From Arthrobacter ipis (GTDB taxonomy: Bacteria > Actinomycetota > Actinomycetes > Actinomycetales > Micrococcaceae), in NCBI RefSeq assembly GCF_014694315.1, contig NZ_JAAOXD010000009.1, forward strand, positions 69,854 through 133,853: a stretch of DNA of 64,000 bases, written 5' to 3'. The notes below the pieces were generated by a model that saw nothing but the letters and a program-made list of their open reading frames with translations, was not told the origin of the DNA and did not search any database. Position numbers and translations under genes: made by a program. Positions 24,882-33,935 of this stretch are shown one piece after another (position 1 is the stretch's first letter; the number at the start of each line of letters is the position of its first letter).

Positions 24882-27007
24882 GATGCTGCTCCGTTCATGC
24901 TGAGTTCTACGGGACGGGCGGGCTCCGCGGCTGGCGCTGCGGGCTCGATGGCGAGAGCCGCCGGCTCGGCGCCAAGCGCAGCGGCGATGCGCTGCGCTGC
25001 GTCGTAGCCGCTCTTCACTGCGTTGGAGGCGATGGCGGGGGTCCGGTCCACCACGGTTCCGGCCAATGCCACCGGCACACCGGCCGTCCGGGTCAGGTCG
25101 GCCTCGTGGTCCGCCGCGGGAACGGAGCCGTCCAGCGGCAGCACCGAGCGGGAGACCAGCAGCGGGCCCGGAGCGTCCAGCCATTCCGGGCCGGACCCGT
25201 CTCCGGCCCCGTCCGGGAACGTGCCGGCAATCCGGATGCGGCCGCCGTCGTATTCCTCGATCGTGGCACCCAGCCGGATCCGGACCCGCGGATTCTGTTC
25301 GAGCCGCGGAACGGCAAGGATCTTTGCCCGCCGCCCGGATTCCGGCGCGAGGACCTCCTGCGGCCCCACCAGCAGCACGGCGGCGCCGCGGTCCGCGAGG
25401 GTGTCGGCCAGGCTCATCGCCACGGAGTCCGCACCCCAGATGGTCACGGCTTCCGGGACGTCGCCCCCGGCCGGACTATCGGAGCCGAGCACCCCGGGGT
25501 GGGCGGCGAGCCAGTCCCGGACGTCCGTCACGCCGGGCAGGTCTGCGCCAAGGAAGTCTGCCCCTGGCCGGGTCCCGCCGGTGGCGAGGACGACGGCGTC
25601 GGCCCCGGTTTCCTGGACCAGTGCACCCACATCCCGGGGATCCACCCGCGCGGCCAGGCGGACGTCAATGCCTAACCTGTCATTCTCCTTTGCGGACCAG
25701 TCGGTGAACCGGTGGAAATCCGGCGTCGACTTCATCCGTTCTGCGAGGGCGAGCTGCCCGCCCAGCCGGGCGCCGTCGTCGAACACGGTCACCTGTGCAC
25801 CTGCCTGGGCCAGTTCCCGGGCGGCGGTAAGGCCCGCGGGTCCGGCGCCCACGACGGCCACCCGGGTGCCGGGCCGGACGGCCGGCGTCGGAACGGGGAC
25901 CCGCGAGCGCCCGACCGCGGGGTTGACGGTGCACGTGACCTGCCCCTGGCCGAGGGTGTCGATGCAGACGTTGCAGGCGATGCAGGGACGGTAAGCCTCG
26001 CCGCGGAGCACGCCGCCCACAAAGGCGGGGTCAGCGTGGATGGCGCGGGCCAGGCTGACGAAATCACAGGCACCGCCGGCGAGGACCTCCTCGATGACGG
26101 CCGGCGAGTTCAGCCGTCCGGCCATGCCCAGCGGAAGGCCGAACTGCCGGTACGCCGCGGCGTAGTCGCGGAGCAGGCCGGGCTTCCACTCGCCGGGCTG
26201 CACGATCCATTCTCCGGCGTCGTAGCTGCCGGCGGACAGGTCGAGGAAGTCAAGCTGGTCCAGGTGTGCCTTGGCCATGATGGCCACCTGGCGTTCTGCG
26301 CTGATGCCGTCCGCCGGGCCCTCGACGACGGACACCCGTACCCCGACAATCGCGTCCGGCGCGGCCCCGCGGACGGCGTCGATGACCAGGTTCAGGAAGT
26401 GCTCCGGCGCGGCGAACTCATCCGTGCGGTGGTTGGAGATGGGGGACATGAATTGGTGGATCAGGTAGCCGTGGGCGCCGTGGATGTTGATCACGTCGAA
26501 ACCCGCTGCCACGGCCCGGTGGGCGGCCGCGGCGTACGACTGCACGAGGTCGTGGCATTCTCCGGCCGTCAGTTCCCGCGGAATCTCCCCGCCGGCCACC
26601 GCGCACGGCACCGGCGACGGCGCCACGTTCTGGTGCCCGGACACCGCCGTCTGCGCGGTCCGGCCGCCGTGGTTAAGTTCGACGGCGGCCAGCGTACCTT
26701 CGGCGTGCAGCGCATCGGTGAGCCGGCGCAGGCCGGGAATCATCGCGTCCGTGTGCAGGCCGAGCTGGTGGGTGCGGCCCTTGCCGTCTGCCCGGACGTA
26801 TGTGGCTTCGGTGGTGACCAGTCCGAGGCCTGCCCGGGCACGGGTGACGAGGTAGTCGATGTACTGCTCGGTGATGTGCCCGTCCGTGGTGCCGTAGTTG
26901 CGTTCCATCGGAGCGGAGGCGAGCCGGTTGCGGAGGGTCCGCGGCGTGCGGCCGTTCCGGCCGAGGGTGAGCGGGCGGGCGGCGTGGCGGGTTTCGTGCT
27001 CCGTCAT
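24878..27007 (-). CDS. NADH:flavin oxidoreductase (old yellow enzyme/2,4-dienoyl-CoA reductase type)
   Basis: At 709 residues this is the long, BaiCD/FadH-like form. Residues 10-350 form the FMN TIM barrel (NRLASAPMERNYG, ELNHGGRTAQ, INIHGAHGYLIHQFMSP). Then comes an iron-sulphur segment with CIACNVCIDTLGQGQVTC supplying four cysteines, then a C-terminal FAD/NAD(P) domain (VAVVGAGPAGLTAARELAQAG begins it). Such enzymes reduce activated C=C bonds of cyclic enones or dienoyl-CoAs. The ATG follows the Gfo/Idh stop by 2 bases and the TGA overlaps the next ATG. The last 30 residues are Ala/Pro-rich. With a KSTD-like desaturase in the same operon it suggests ring reduction and oxidation chemistry. 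Confidence 0.9.
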   Translation of the reverse strand: MTEHETRHAARPLTLGRNGRTPRTLRNRLASAPMERNYGTTDGHITEQYIDYLVTRARAGLGLVTTEATYVRADGKGRTHQLGLHTDAMIPGLRRLTDALHAEGTLAAVELNHGGRTAQTAVSGHQNVAPSPVPCAVAGGEIPRELTAGECHDLVQSYAAAAHRAVAAGFDVINIHGAHGYLIHQFMSPISNHRTDEFAAPEHFLNLVIDAVRGAAPDAIVGVRVSVVEGPADGISAERQVAIMAKAHLDQLDFLDLSAGSYDAGEWIVQPGEWKPGLLRDYAAAYRQFGLPLGMAGRLNSPAVIEEVLAGGACDFVSLARAIHADPAFVGGVLRGEAYRPCIACNVCIDTLGQGQVTCTVNPAVGRSRVPVPTPAVRPGTRVAVVGAGPAGLTAARELAQAGAQVTVFDDGARLGGQLALAERMKSTPDFHRFTDWSAKENDRLGIDVRLAARVDPRDVGALVQETGADAVVLATGGTRPGADFLGADLPGVTDVRDWLAAHPGVLGSDSPAGGDVPEAVTIWGADSVAMSLADTLADRGAAVLLVGPQEVLAPESGRRAKILAVPRLEQNPRVRIRLGATIEEYDGGRIRIAGTFPDGAGDGSGPEWLDAPGPLLVSRSVLPLDGSVPAADHEADLTRTAGVPVALAGTVVDRTPAIASNAVKSGYDAAQRIAAALGAEPAALAIEPAAPAAEPARPVELSMNGAAS

Positions 27008-27009
27008 GG

Positions 27010-28167
27010 CTAGCCTGCCGCTTCCGCAGGAACACGGGTTCCGGCTGAAACCTCGGCCGGAACCTGGACGCGGCTCGGAGCCTCAACATCAGCGAAGCGG
27101 ACGGGGCGCCCGGTCCGCGCGGATTCGTAGACCGCCAGCAGGATGCGCAGCGATTTCAGGGCGTCCTTGCCGGTGATGGCGGGCTCCGTGCCGGCGTCCA
27201 GGGCCTGCACGAAATCGCGGACCTGGCTGGTGTGGTGCGGAATCAGCTGGCCGTTGATGGTGGAGAGGTCAATATTCGGTTCGACGCCCTCGGGATGGAC
27301 GGGTTCCACGGTGATCTTCTCCCCCACGGCCCACAGGTCCAGCCGGCCGTCGCTGCCCTCGGGGAACTCCGTGAGCGATGCCGAGGCACCCGTTTCGCCC
27401 GTGATCCGCAGCTGGATGCCCAGGTTGGGGGACACCGCCGTCGACGCCTCCAGGGTTGCCATGGCTCCGGAGGTGAAGGTGATGACCGCCGTGGCCGAGT
27501 CCTCCACCTCGATGTAGTTACCGTGCCGGTACGTGTTGACCTTCCCGTAGACCTCCGCCACGTCGCCGAGATACCACTGCAGCAGGTCGATCTGGTGGAT
27601 GGCCTGCGTCATGAGCACGCCGCCGCCGTCGTTCTCCCAGGTGCCGCGCCACGCGTCCCGGTTGTAGTATTCCGGCGCGCGGTGCAGCATCACGGAGCAC
27701 TGGGCCATGAGCGGCCGGCCCAGCGTTCCGTCGTCGATCGCATTCCGGATCTTCTGGGCTGCAGGCCAGAAGCGGCGCTGGAACAGCGCCCCGAACTGCA
27801 CGCCGGCCTCCTGGCACGCCGCGACCATCCGCTCGGCCGAGTCCAGCCGGGTGGCAATCGGCTTTTCGCACAGCACATGCACGCCGGCCGCCGCTGCCTT
27901 GAGCACCACCTCCTCATGGGTCGGGTGTGGCGTGCAGACCGAAACGATGTCCACGCCCAGCGCCAGGAGCTCGTCCACGGTGTTCACCGCGTTCGGCACG
28001 TCCCAGTTCCGGGCGGTGGCGCGTGCCCGGTCCGGGTCGATGTCGCACACCCCGACTACCTGCACATTGTCCAGGGCGCCGAAGGCCTCGAGGTGGTTGC
28101 GGGAGATGGCGCCGCAGCCCACGATTCCGGCTCGGTACGTGCGGGGGGCGGTTGCTGGCGGGGTCAT
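27010..28167 (-). CDS. Gfo/Idh/MocA-family oxidoreductase
   Basis: The 385-residue protein has a Rossmann start (AGIVGCGAISRNHLEAF), the hallmark CEKPIATRLDSAE motif, and the C-terminal beta-sheet domain with GGGVLMTQAIHQIDLLQWYLG containing the conserved Asp/His pair. Members oxidise or reduce hydroxyls of sugars, inositols and related cyclic polyols with NAD(P). It lies 102 bases downstream of the transporter gene and 2 bases before the flavin oxidoreductase gene, so it is the first enzyme of the operon. A TIM-barrel isomerase plus a Gfo/Idh enzyme is a common pair in cyclitol and glycoside catabolism. Confidence 0.9.
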   Translation of the reverse strand: MTPPATAPRTYRAGIVGCGAISRNHLEAFGALDNVQVVGVCDIDPDRARATARNWDVPNAVNTVDELLALGVDIVSVCTPHPTHEEVVLKAAAAGVHVLCEKPIATRLDSAERMVAACQEAGVQFGALFQRRFWPAAQKIRNAIDDGTLGRPLMAQCSVMLHRAPEYYNRDAWRGTWENDGGGVLMTQAIHQIDLLQWYLGDVAEVYGKVNTYRHGNYIEVEDSATAVITFTSGAMATLEASTAVSPNLGIQLRITGETGASASLTEFPEGSDGRLDLWAVGEKITVEPVHPEGVEPNIDLSTINGQLIPHHTSQVRDFVQALDAGTEPAITGKDALKSLRILLAVYESARTGRPVRFADVEAPSRVQVPAEVSAGTRVPAEAAG

Positions 28168-28269
28168 GGTTCCAACTTTCTTTTCTGTGTGGTCGGGGCC
28201 GCTGGTGAGTGGCGGGCGGGTGAGTGGCGGGGACGGGTGGCAGGCAGCAGGGTCTCAGACGGACGGGTC

Positions 28270-29640
28270 TCAGGCGGACGTTCGGTGTTCCCGAGGCAGG
28301 CCAAGCTCCTCGAGCGGGGTTTTGTGGGTTTCGCGGGCCGTGGCGATGGCGATCGCGGAGACCGCCAGGCAGGCCACCGTGAAGACTGCCACCGGGATCC
28401 AGCCGCCGGGTCCCGGCTGGGCCAGGACGGTGGCGATGGCCGGTGCGAAGCCGGTGAGGATCAGGCCCACCTGGCTGCCGATGGCCATTCCGGAGTAGCG
28501 GACCGGCGCCGGGAACATCTCGGGGAAGAAGACCGTCCAGACACCGTTCCAGCAGGAGTAGAAGACGGACATGTTCAGGAACCCGAAGACGAAGATCATG
28601 GCGATGTTGTGCTCGCTGATGGCCCAGAAGTAGCCGAACGAGGTGACGGCGCAGCCGAGGGAGCCCACCAGGAGCACCTTCTTGCGGCCGAACCGGTCGG
28701 AGATGATTCCGGCCAGCGGGATGGTGAACATGGACAGGCCGATGGTGAGCGCGTTGACCGTAAGCATGAGGGTCCGGTCCAGGCCGATGCCCTTGCCGGT
28801 GGCGTAGGCCAGGGCATAGACGGTGAAGGTGGTCTGCATGACGGAGAACAGCATCACGAGGGCCACGCGCAGGACGTCGCGCCACTGCGTTTTCAGCACC
28901 TCGGCCGCCGGAATGCCCTTGGGCTTCTTCGTTTCCACGGTCTCTTCGAAGACGGGTGGCTCGTCCAGCCGGGTGCGGATCCAGTAGGCGACCAGCAGCA
29001 CCACGGCGGACAGCCAGAACGGGATGCGCCAGCCCCAGCCCAGCAGCTGTTCCTCGGGGAGGGCGGCGAGCGGGATGAACACCACCGTGGAGAGCACCAT
29101 GCCGGACGCGTAGCCGGTCATCACGAAGCTGGTGAAGAAGCCGCGGCGTCCCTCCGGGGAGTGTTCCATGGTCAGTGTGGACGCGCCCGCGGCCTCGGCG
29201 CCGGCGGAGAATCCCTGCGCCAGCCGGCCTGCCAGCAGCAGCGCCGTGGCCCAGTAGCCGATCTGGTCATAGGTGGGCAGGAAGCCGATGCCGATGGAGG
29301 CAACCCCCATGATCACCAGCGTGATCATCAGCGCCTGCTTGCGGCCGATCTTGTCCCCGAAGTGGCTCATGATGACGCCGCCCAGCGGCCGCGCCAGATA
29401 GCCGACGCCGAACGTGGCCATCGCACCGAGCAGGGCAACCACCGGGTCTCCGCCGGGGAAGAAGATCTTGGGGAACACCAGCGCTGCTGCGGTGCCGTAG
29501 ATGAAGAAGTCGTAGTACTCCAGCGTGGAGCCAAGGAAGGAAGCCAGTGCGGCCTTCTTTGGGGTCTTCGCCGGAAGGCTTTCCGCGCGTTCGAGGACGG
29601 CGGCCTCCGCGACGGGGGTGGGGGGCTGGACGTGTCCCAT
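28270..29640 (-). CDS. MHS-family MFS transporter heading the redox operon
   Basis: The 456-residue, 12-helix transporter has FLGSTLEYYDFFIYGTAAA in helix 1, SHFGDKIGRKQAL (motif A) and GRLAQGFSAGAEAAGAS, typical of the metabolite:H+ symporter branch that includes shikimate and alpha-ketoglutarate carriers. ATG 29640 is chosen because GAGGAG lies five bases upstream. It is upstream of five catabolic enzymes on the same strand and preceded by a 17-bp palindrome at 29774. It resembles the divergent transporter at 31606 more than the two at 5.8 and 9.7 kb. Confidence 0.9.
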   Translation of the reverse strand: MGHVQPPTPVAEAAVLERAESLPAKTPKKAALASFLGSTLEYYDFFIYGTAAALVFPKIFFPGGDPVVALLGAMATFGVGYLARPLGGVIMSHFGDKIGRKQALMITLVIMGVASIGIGFLPTYDQIGYWATALLLAGRLAQGFSAGAEAAGASTLTMEHSPEGRRGFFTSFVMTGYASGMVLSTVVFIPLAALPEEQLLGWGWRIPFWLSAVVLLVAYWIRTRLDEPPVFEETVETKKPKGIPAAEVLKTQWRDVLRVALVMLFSVMQTTFTVYALAYATGKGIGLDRTLMLTVNALTIGLSMFTIPLAGIISDRFGRKKVLLVGSLGCAVTSFGYFWAISEHNIAMIFVFGFLNMSVFYSCWNGVWTVFFPEMFPAPVRYSGMAIGSQVGLILTGFAPAIATVLAQPGPGGWIPVAVFTVACLAVSAIAIATARETHKTPLEELGLPREHRTSA

Positions 29641-29773
29641 AGGTTCTCCTCGTTGAGTTTCCAGGGCGGCCGCCACCTGCTGGCGGGGCCGAAGAGTTGG
29701 GCGTGCACCCTGTCCGGGTGGCTGTCGCTCTGGGGAAAAACACTAGGAGCAGGGAGAGGCGGCACGGGGAAAC

Positions 29774-29790
29774 TTCCCGTTCAACGGGAA
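29774..29790. promoter_or_regulatory. Perfect palindrome upstream of the redox operon
   Basis: TTCCCGTTCAACGGGAA has 8-bp perfect arms around a single C. It sits between the IclR gene and the MHS transporter start, where an operator for the operon is expected; IclR-family sites are often short palindromes of this kind. Confidence 0.65.
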
Positions 29791-29815
29791 GCCGACTGGG
29801 GAACAAAGCCCCGGC

Positions 29816-30613
29816 TCAGGACCCTTGGAGCCAGGGCCTCGTGCCGTAGGGGCGGCGCTCTGCGCCCATGGTCCGGGACAGGCCGCGCCCTGCGGCCACC
29901 AGGACGGGAAGAACCACCTTGGGGTCCTCGTCCGCCGTCGGAATCACGACGGCGATCGCGCCGATCACGCTGTTGCCCTCACCAAAGACGGGGACGGCAT
30001 AGGCGGTGTTTTCCTGCACCAGGACGCCGGCCATGCGGACGTAGCCGCGTTCCCGGGCCAGGGCGAGCTGGGCGCGCAGCCGCGCCGCGTCGGTCTCCGT
30101 GGTGGCTGTGGTCTTCTCCAGCGGCCCGGCCAGGAACCGCTCCTGCACGTCGCGCGGCATGTGCGCCATCATGGCCATCCCGGACGAGGTGTTGTGGATC
30201 AGGAGCCGGCCGGCCACGGCGGCAAGATTGGTGGCGGTGCCATGCCGGTCCAGCTGCTCCAGATACAGCACGGTGCCGGAACCGACGTCGGGAATGGAGA
30301 GTGAGACCTGTTCCCGGACGGCGGCGTGGACTCCTTCGAGGAACGGAAGGCCCCGGCGTCGGAATTCCTCCAGCGGGTTGCTGCGGGACGCCAGCTCCCA
30401 CATCTTCATGCCAACGCCGTAGTCACCGGCCTCGCTGCGGTTCAGCAGCCCGCTGTCCACAAGGTCATTGGCCAGCCGGTGCGCGGTGCTGCTGGACATG
30501 CCCGTGGCCCGGACCAGTTCGCTCAACGACATCCGCGGCCGGCCCTTCGAAAAGGCGTCGAGGATTTTCACCACGCGCTGGATGACGGATTCGCCGGAGG
30601 GCGAGTTGGCCAT
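29816..30613 (-). CDS. IclR-family regulator (first of tandem pair)
   Basis: The 265-residue protein has an N-terminal winged helix (VIQRVVKILDAF, SLSELVRATGMSSSTAHRLA, about residues 10-70) and the IclR effector domain (about 85-250; VLYLEQLDRHG, IHNTSSGMAMMAH, GYVRMAGVLVQENTAYAVPV). Its ATG overlaps the stop of the second IclR gene (TGATG), so the pair is co-translated. Its 3' end faces the redox operon, whose promoter carries a palindrome; it is the likeliest regulator of that operon. The C-terminal tail beyond the effector domain is longer than usual. Confidence 0.88.
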   Translation of the reverse strand: MANSPSGESVIQRVVKILDAFSKGRPRMSLSELVRATGMSSSTAHRLANDLVDSGLLNRSEAGDYGVGMKMWELASRSNPLEEFRRRGLPFLEGVHAAVREQVSLSIPDVGSGTVLYLEQLDRHGTATNLAAVAGRLLIHNTSSGMAMMAHMPRDVQERFLAGPLEKTTATTETDAARLRAQLALARERGYVRMAGVLVQENTAYAVPVFGEGNSVIGAIAVVIPTADEDPKVVLPVLVAAGRGLSRTMGAERRPYGTRPWLQGS

Positions 30614-31398
30614 CAGGCCCGCCGCAGCCCGGACGCGTCCCCGCCATAGTCCAGGCCGATCTGCCGGGCAGCCTCCTGCAGGCGCGGCACCACGGACTTT
30701 TCGATGTCCTCGGCAGACGACCGGTGCGTCTGCAGGGAAACGTTGACGGCCGCCACCACGTCATGGCCGCGGCACACCGGCACCGCCACCCCGCGCAGCC
30801 CCTCCTCCAGTTCCTGCGACACCATGGCCCACCCCCTGGACCTGGCGCGGTCAATCTCCGCCCGCAGCTGCTCGGGGCTGCCAACGGAGTGCTCGGTCAG
30901 TTTTTGCAGCCTTACGGTGTCGAAGAAGGACTGGAGCTCCGTCTCAGCCAGCGCCCCGAGCAGCACACGCCCCATGGAGGTCGCCCACGCCGGGAACCTG
31001 GTTCCCACGGTGATGGTCACGCTGAGGAGCCGGGGCGAGGGCACGCAGGCGACATACACGACGTCGGCGCCGTCGAGAATGCAGAGGGACGTGGTTTCGT
31101 TCAGCTCCGCAGCGAGGGATTTCAGGTGCCGGTCCGCGATGGCGGGCAGCTCGAGGTTGGCCAGGAAGGACCGGCCGATCTCCAGCGAACGGGCCGTCAG
31201 TTCGAAATGCGCCCCGTCCGCCCGCAGGTAGCCGAGGTCTGCCAGGGTCAGGAGGAACCGGCGGGCGGAAGCCCTGGTGGTGTCGGCGGCCGCGGCCACC
31301 TGGGACACGGTCAGCCGGGGCTTGTTCGGGGTGAAGGCCCGCAGCACGTCGAACGCCTTCTCGACCGATTTCACGAAGTAGGCCGGCTGTTCGTCCAT
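30613..31398 (-). CDS. IclR-family regulator (PcaR/PobR-like)
   Basis: From ATG 31398 (GGGAG upstream) the 261-residue product reads YFVKSVEKAFDVLRAF, LTVSQVAAAADTTRASARRFLLTLADLGYL and an effector domain with TTSLCILDGADVVYVA, FPAWATSMGRVLLGAL and GLRGVAVPV. This wording is close to protocatechuate-pathway regulators (PcaR/PcaU/PobR), suggesting an aromatic or hydroaromatic acid as effector; that is inference from similarity. It is divergent from the MHS transporter at 31606 across 207 bases holding an inverted repeat, and it overlaps the second IclR gene by one base. Confidence 0.87.
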   Translation of the reverse strand: MDEQPAYFVKSVEKAFDVLRAFTPNKPRLTVSQVAAAADTTRASARRFLLTLADLGYLRADGAHFELTARSLEIGRSFLANLELPAIADRHLKSLAAELNETTSLCILDGADVVYVACVPSPRLLSVTITVGTRFPAWATSMGRVLLGALAETELQSFFDTVRLQKLTEHSVGSPEQLRAEIDRARSRGWAMVSQELEEGLRGVAVPVCRGHDVVAAVNVSLQTHRSSAEDIEKSVVPRLQEAARQIGLDYGGDASGLRRA

Positions 31399-31526
31399 GA
31401 GCTCCCTGCACCTCAAGCTGCGCGCTGTTCCTGACCTACCAAGAATACGGGCCGGTATCCGGCAGGGCGCAGGGGACAAACAACGGATTGTGAGTCAGTT
31501 CACTCTGCGCTATCCTTTTTCTAGTC

Positions 31527-31554
31527 GCATATCGTACGCTTGTTCGCGATACGC
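31527..31554. promoter_or_regulatory. Inverted repeat in the IclR/MHS divergent promoter
   Basis: GCATATCG, 12 bases, CGATACGC: 7 of 8 positions are symmetric. It lies about 50 bases before the MHS start. A second weaker element, GTGAGTCAGTTCAC, lies about 25 bases further upstream. Both are candidate IclR sites. Confidence 0.45.
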
Positions 31555-31605
31555 ACAAATCCAAAAATTCGGACCCCGTCTTTCAGTGCGGAAGGACCCC
31601 CTGCA

Positions 31606-32934
31606 ATGACCGATCTCGCCCCCACTGCCACCGCTGCGGCGAAGCAGTACCAGCTCAAGCGCGCCAAGAAGGCCGCCCTAGCCGCCTTCCTGGGCGGCGC
31701 GCTGGAGTACTACGACTTCTTCATCTACGCCACAGCGGCGTCACTGGTCTTCTCCAAGATCTTCTTCCCGTCCGGCGACCCCACCGTCGCCCTCATCGCT
31801 TCCTTTGCCACCTTTGGTGTGGCCTACGTGGCACGGCCCTTCGGCGCCGTCGTCTTCGGCCACCTGGGGGACAAGATCGGCCGCAAGAACACGCTCGTGC
31901 TGACCCTCGTGCTGATGGGATCGGCCACCTTCCTGATCGGCGCACTGCCGGACTTCAACTCGGCCGGCTACTGGGCGCCCGCCCTGCTGGTGGTCCTGCG
32001 CCTCATGCAGGGACTGTCCGCCGGCGCGGAAACGGCTGGCGCTTCTGCCCTGTCCACCGAGGAAGCACCTGAAGGACGCCGCGGCTTCTTCGCCAGCTTC
32101 GCCATGAGCGGCATCTCTGCCGGCATCGTCCTGGCCTCGCTCGCCTTCCTTCCCGTGGCGGCCATGAGCGAAGCCGACCGCCTCGCCTGGGGCTGGCGCA
32201 TCCCGTTCTGGCTCTCCCTCGTGGTGCTGGTGGTCGCCTACCTGGTACGGCGCTCCCTCGAGGAGCCCGAGGTCTTCGAGGAAAAGCATGATCACGGCGA
32301 ACTGGTGAAGCTGCCGTTCGCCAAGATGTTCAAGACCCACCCGGCGCAGTTCTTCCAGGTGGCGCTGATGTCCTTCGAAACCGTCACCAACACGTTCATG
32401 CAGTCCTTCGGCCTCGCATATGCCGTGTCCGTCGGCGTCCCGACGTCGACCATGCTGTGGGTGAGCATCCTGGGCAACGTCATCGCCATGTTCAGCCAGC
32501 CACTGCTGGCCCGGCTCTCAGACCGCTTCGGCCGGCGTCCGGTGTTCATCGCCGGCGTGCTGGGGTCCGGACTGATGATCTTCGTTTACTTCTCCGTCAT
32601 CTCCACCGGAAACATCCCCATGATCTTCCTCGCCAGCACGGTCATCACCGCCGGGACGTACTCCATGTCCAACGCGATCTACCCGGCCTGGTTCTCCGAG
32701 CTGTTCAACGTCAAGGTCCGCTACTCGGGCATGGCCATCGGACTGCAGGTCGGCATCCTCTGCGCCGGCTTCACCCCACTGCTGGGCACCGCGCTGGTCG
32801 GCGCCGACAAGGCCAACTGGGGCCCCGCCGCCTGGATCGTCGCGGCGTCGTCCCTGCTGGCTGTGGCCGGCGCGTACTGGGCCCGCGAAACCCACAAGAC
32901 CCCGCTGCGGGAACTGGGCAACCCGGTCCGATAA
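31606..32934 (+). CDS. MHS-family MFS transporter divergent from IclR pair
   Basis: The 442-residue transporter begins MTDLAPTATAAAKQYQ at ATG 31606, with GGAAGGA 7 to 8 bases upstream. Twelve helices are apparent, with FLGGALEYYDFFIYATAAS, GHLGDKIGRKNTL and LRLMQGLSAGAETAGAS; it is an MHS symporter of the shikimate/aromatic-acid type. It is monocistronic, divergent from the PcaR-like IclR gene that probably controls it, and followed by a long palindromic repeat. A similar transporter heads the operon at 29640. Confidence 0.9.
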   Translation: MTDLAPTATAAAKQYQLKRAKKAALAAFLGGALEYYDFFIYATAASLVFSKIFFPSGDPTVALIASFATFGVAYVARPFGAVVFGHLGDKIGRKNTLVLTLVLMGSATFLIGALPDFNSAGYWAPALLVVLRLMQGLSAGAETAGASALSTEEAPEGRRGFFASFAMSGISAGIVLASLAFLPVAAMSEADRLAWGWRIPFWLSLVVLVVAYLVRRSLEEPEVFEEKHDHGELVKLPFAKMFKTHPAQFFQVALMSFETVTNTFMQSFGLAYAVSVGVPTSTMLWVSILGNVIAMFSQPLLARLSDRFGRRPVFIAGVLGSGLMIFVYFSVISTGNIPMIFLASTVITAGTYSMSNAIYPAWFSELFNVKVRYSGMAIGLQVGILCAGFTPLLGTALVGADKANWGPAAWIVAASSLLAVAGAYWARETHKTPLRELGNPVR

Positions 32935-32938
32935 CCGC

Positions 32939-32993
32939 GAACGAGCAGATAGTGCCCTCAGATTGCTAATTTGAGGGCACTGTCTGCGAGTTC
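32939..32993. repeat. 55-nt palindromic repeat with 22-bp arms
   Basis: The left arm GAACGAGCAGATAGTGCCC, then TCA (32939-32960), and the right arm TGAGGGCACTGTCTGCGAG, then TTC (32972-32993), pair with three mismatches around GATTGCTAATT. It starts five bases after the MHS stop and precedes the LysR gene. It shares GCAGnTAnTGCCC with the repeat at 52168. It may act as a terminator, but there is no T-tract. Confidence 0.8.
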
Positions 32994-33027
32994 GGCATCC
33001 GCCATTTCGGGGCACAGGAGGAACTGC

Positions 33028-33924
33028 ATGGAGCTACGGCAGATCGAGGCTTTCCTTGCCGTGGCCGAGGAACTGCACTTCGGCCGGGCAGCGCACCGCC
33101 TCCGCATGGCCCAGTCGCCGCTGAGCCAGACCATCCGGAAGCTTGAGAACGAGCTCGGCTCAGATCTGTTCGAGCGCAACACCCGCTCGGTGGCCCTGAC
33201 GACGGCGGGAGTCGCCTTTCTTCCCCATGCCCGCCGGATCATCGACGAACTTGATCTGGCCCGCCGTTCCGCCGTCACCGAACCCGGCACGTTCTACGGC
33301 CGGCTCAGCATCGGCTTTTCGGGGGCGCTGAACCACCGGACCCTACCCCCGCTGACCCGGGCCCTCCGCAACCGCTACCCTTCCCTGGACCTCACCCTCA
33401 CCGGCGGCCTGCTGACCCAGGATGCCGTGCAGCAGCTCCGGAACGGGTCGCTGGACCTGGCGTTCGTCGGACTGCCGCTGGATGCCGGCGCCCTGGCCAC
33501 CCGCCCTATCGCCCTCGAACAGCTGGGCGCCGCCGTGCCGGTGGACCATCCGCTGGCCGAGCGGCCGGCCATCGGGCTCGCCGAACTGTCCGACGACGGT
33601 TTTGTCACGATGCGCGCGGCGCAGGGATCCACCCTCCGCGAGGGCATCTTTGCGGCCTGCGCGGCCGCAGGGTTCCGGCCCAGGGTGGCGCAGGAGGTCA
33701 CCGACCCGTACACCGCGCTGTCGCTGGTGGCCGGCGGCGTCGGGGTGAGCCTGATGCCCGCCTCCGTCGCCAGCATCATGCCCGGCGGGACCGTGTTCAT
33801 CCCGCTGACCGGCACCGCGCCGCTGCTGGAGTCGGGCGTCGCCTGGAACCCGGCCGGCATCTCCCCCGCCCTGGCACTTGCCCTGGCCGTCGCCGAGGAA
33901 GTCCTCCCCACGCCGACCGGCTGA
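33028..33924 (+). CDS. LysR-family transcription regulator
   Basis: From ATG 33028 (AGGAGG 8 bases upstream) the 298-residue protein has the LysR helix-turn-helix (MELRQIEAFLAVAEELHFGRAA, split; SPLSQTIRKLENELGSDLFER, split) and the two-lobed effector domain (about residues 90-295) with RLSIGFSGA and LVAGGVGVSLMP. The effector domain resembles BenM/CatM-type regulators of aromatic catabolism. It lies between an MHS gene and the YciI-dehydrogenase-flavoprotein operon on the same strand, and may control either; no neighbour is divergent from it. Confidence 0.9.
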   Translation: MELRQIEAFLAVAEELHFGRAAHRLRMAQSPLSQTIRKLENELGSDLFERNTRSVALTTAGVAFLPHARRIIDELDLARRSAVTEPGTFYGRLSIGFSGALNHRTLPPLTRALRNRYPSLDLTLTGGLLTQDAVQQLRNGSLDLAFVGLPLDAGALATRPIALEQLGAAVPVDHPLAERPAIGLAELSDDGFVTMRAAQGSTLREGIFAACAAAGFRPRVAQEVTDPYTALSLVAGGVGVSLMPASVASIMPGGTVFIPLTGTAPLLESGVAWNPAGISPALALALAVAEEVLPTPTG

Positions 33925-33935
33925 GGCGCCCGGCA

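Noticed and set aside
27232..30585. 1117-residue plus-strand open frame
   Set aside because: Antisense to the Gfo/Idh, MHS and IclR genes, which have clear families; composition is typical of a shadow frame.
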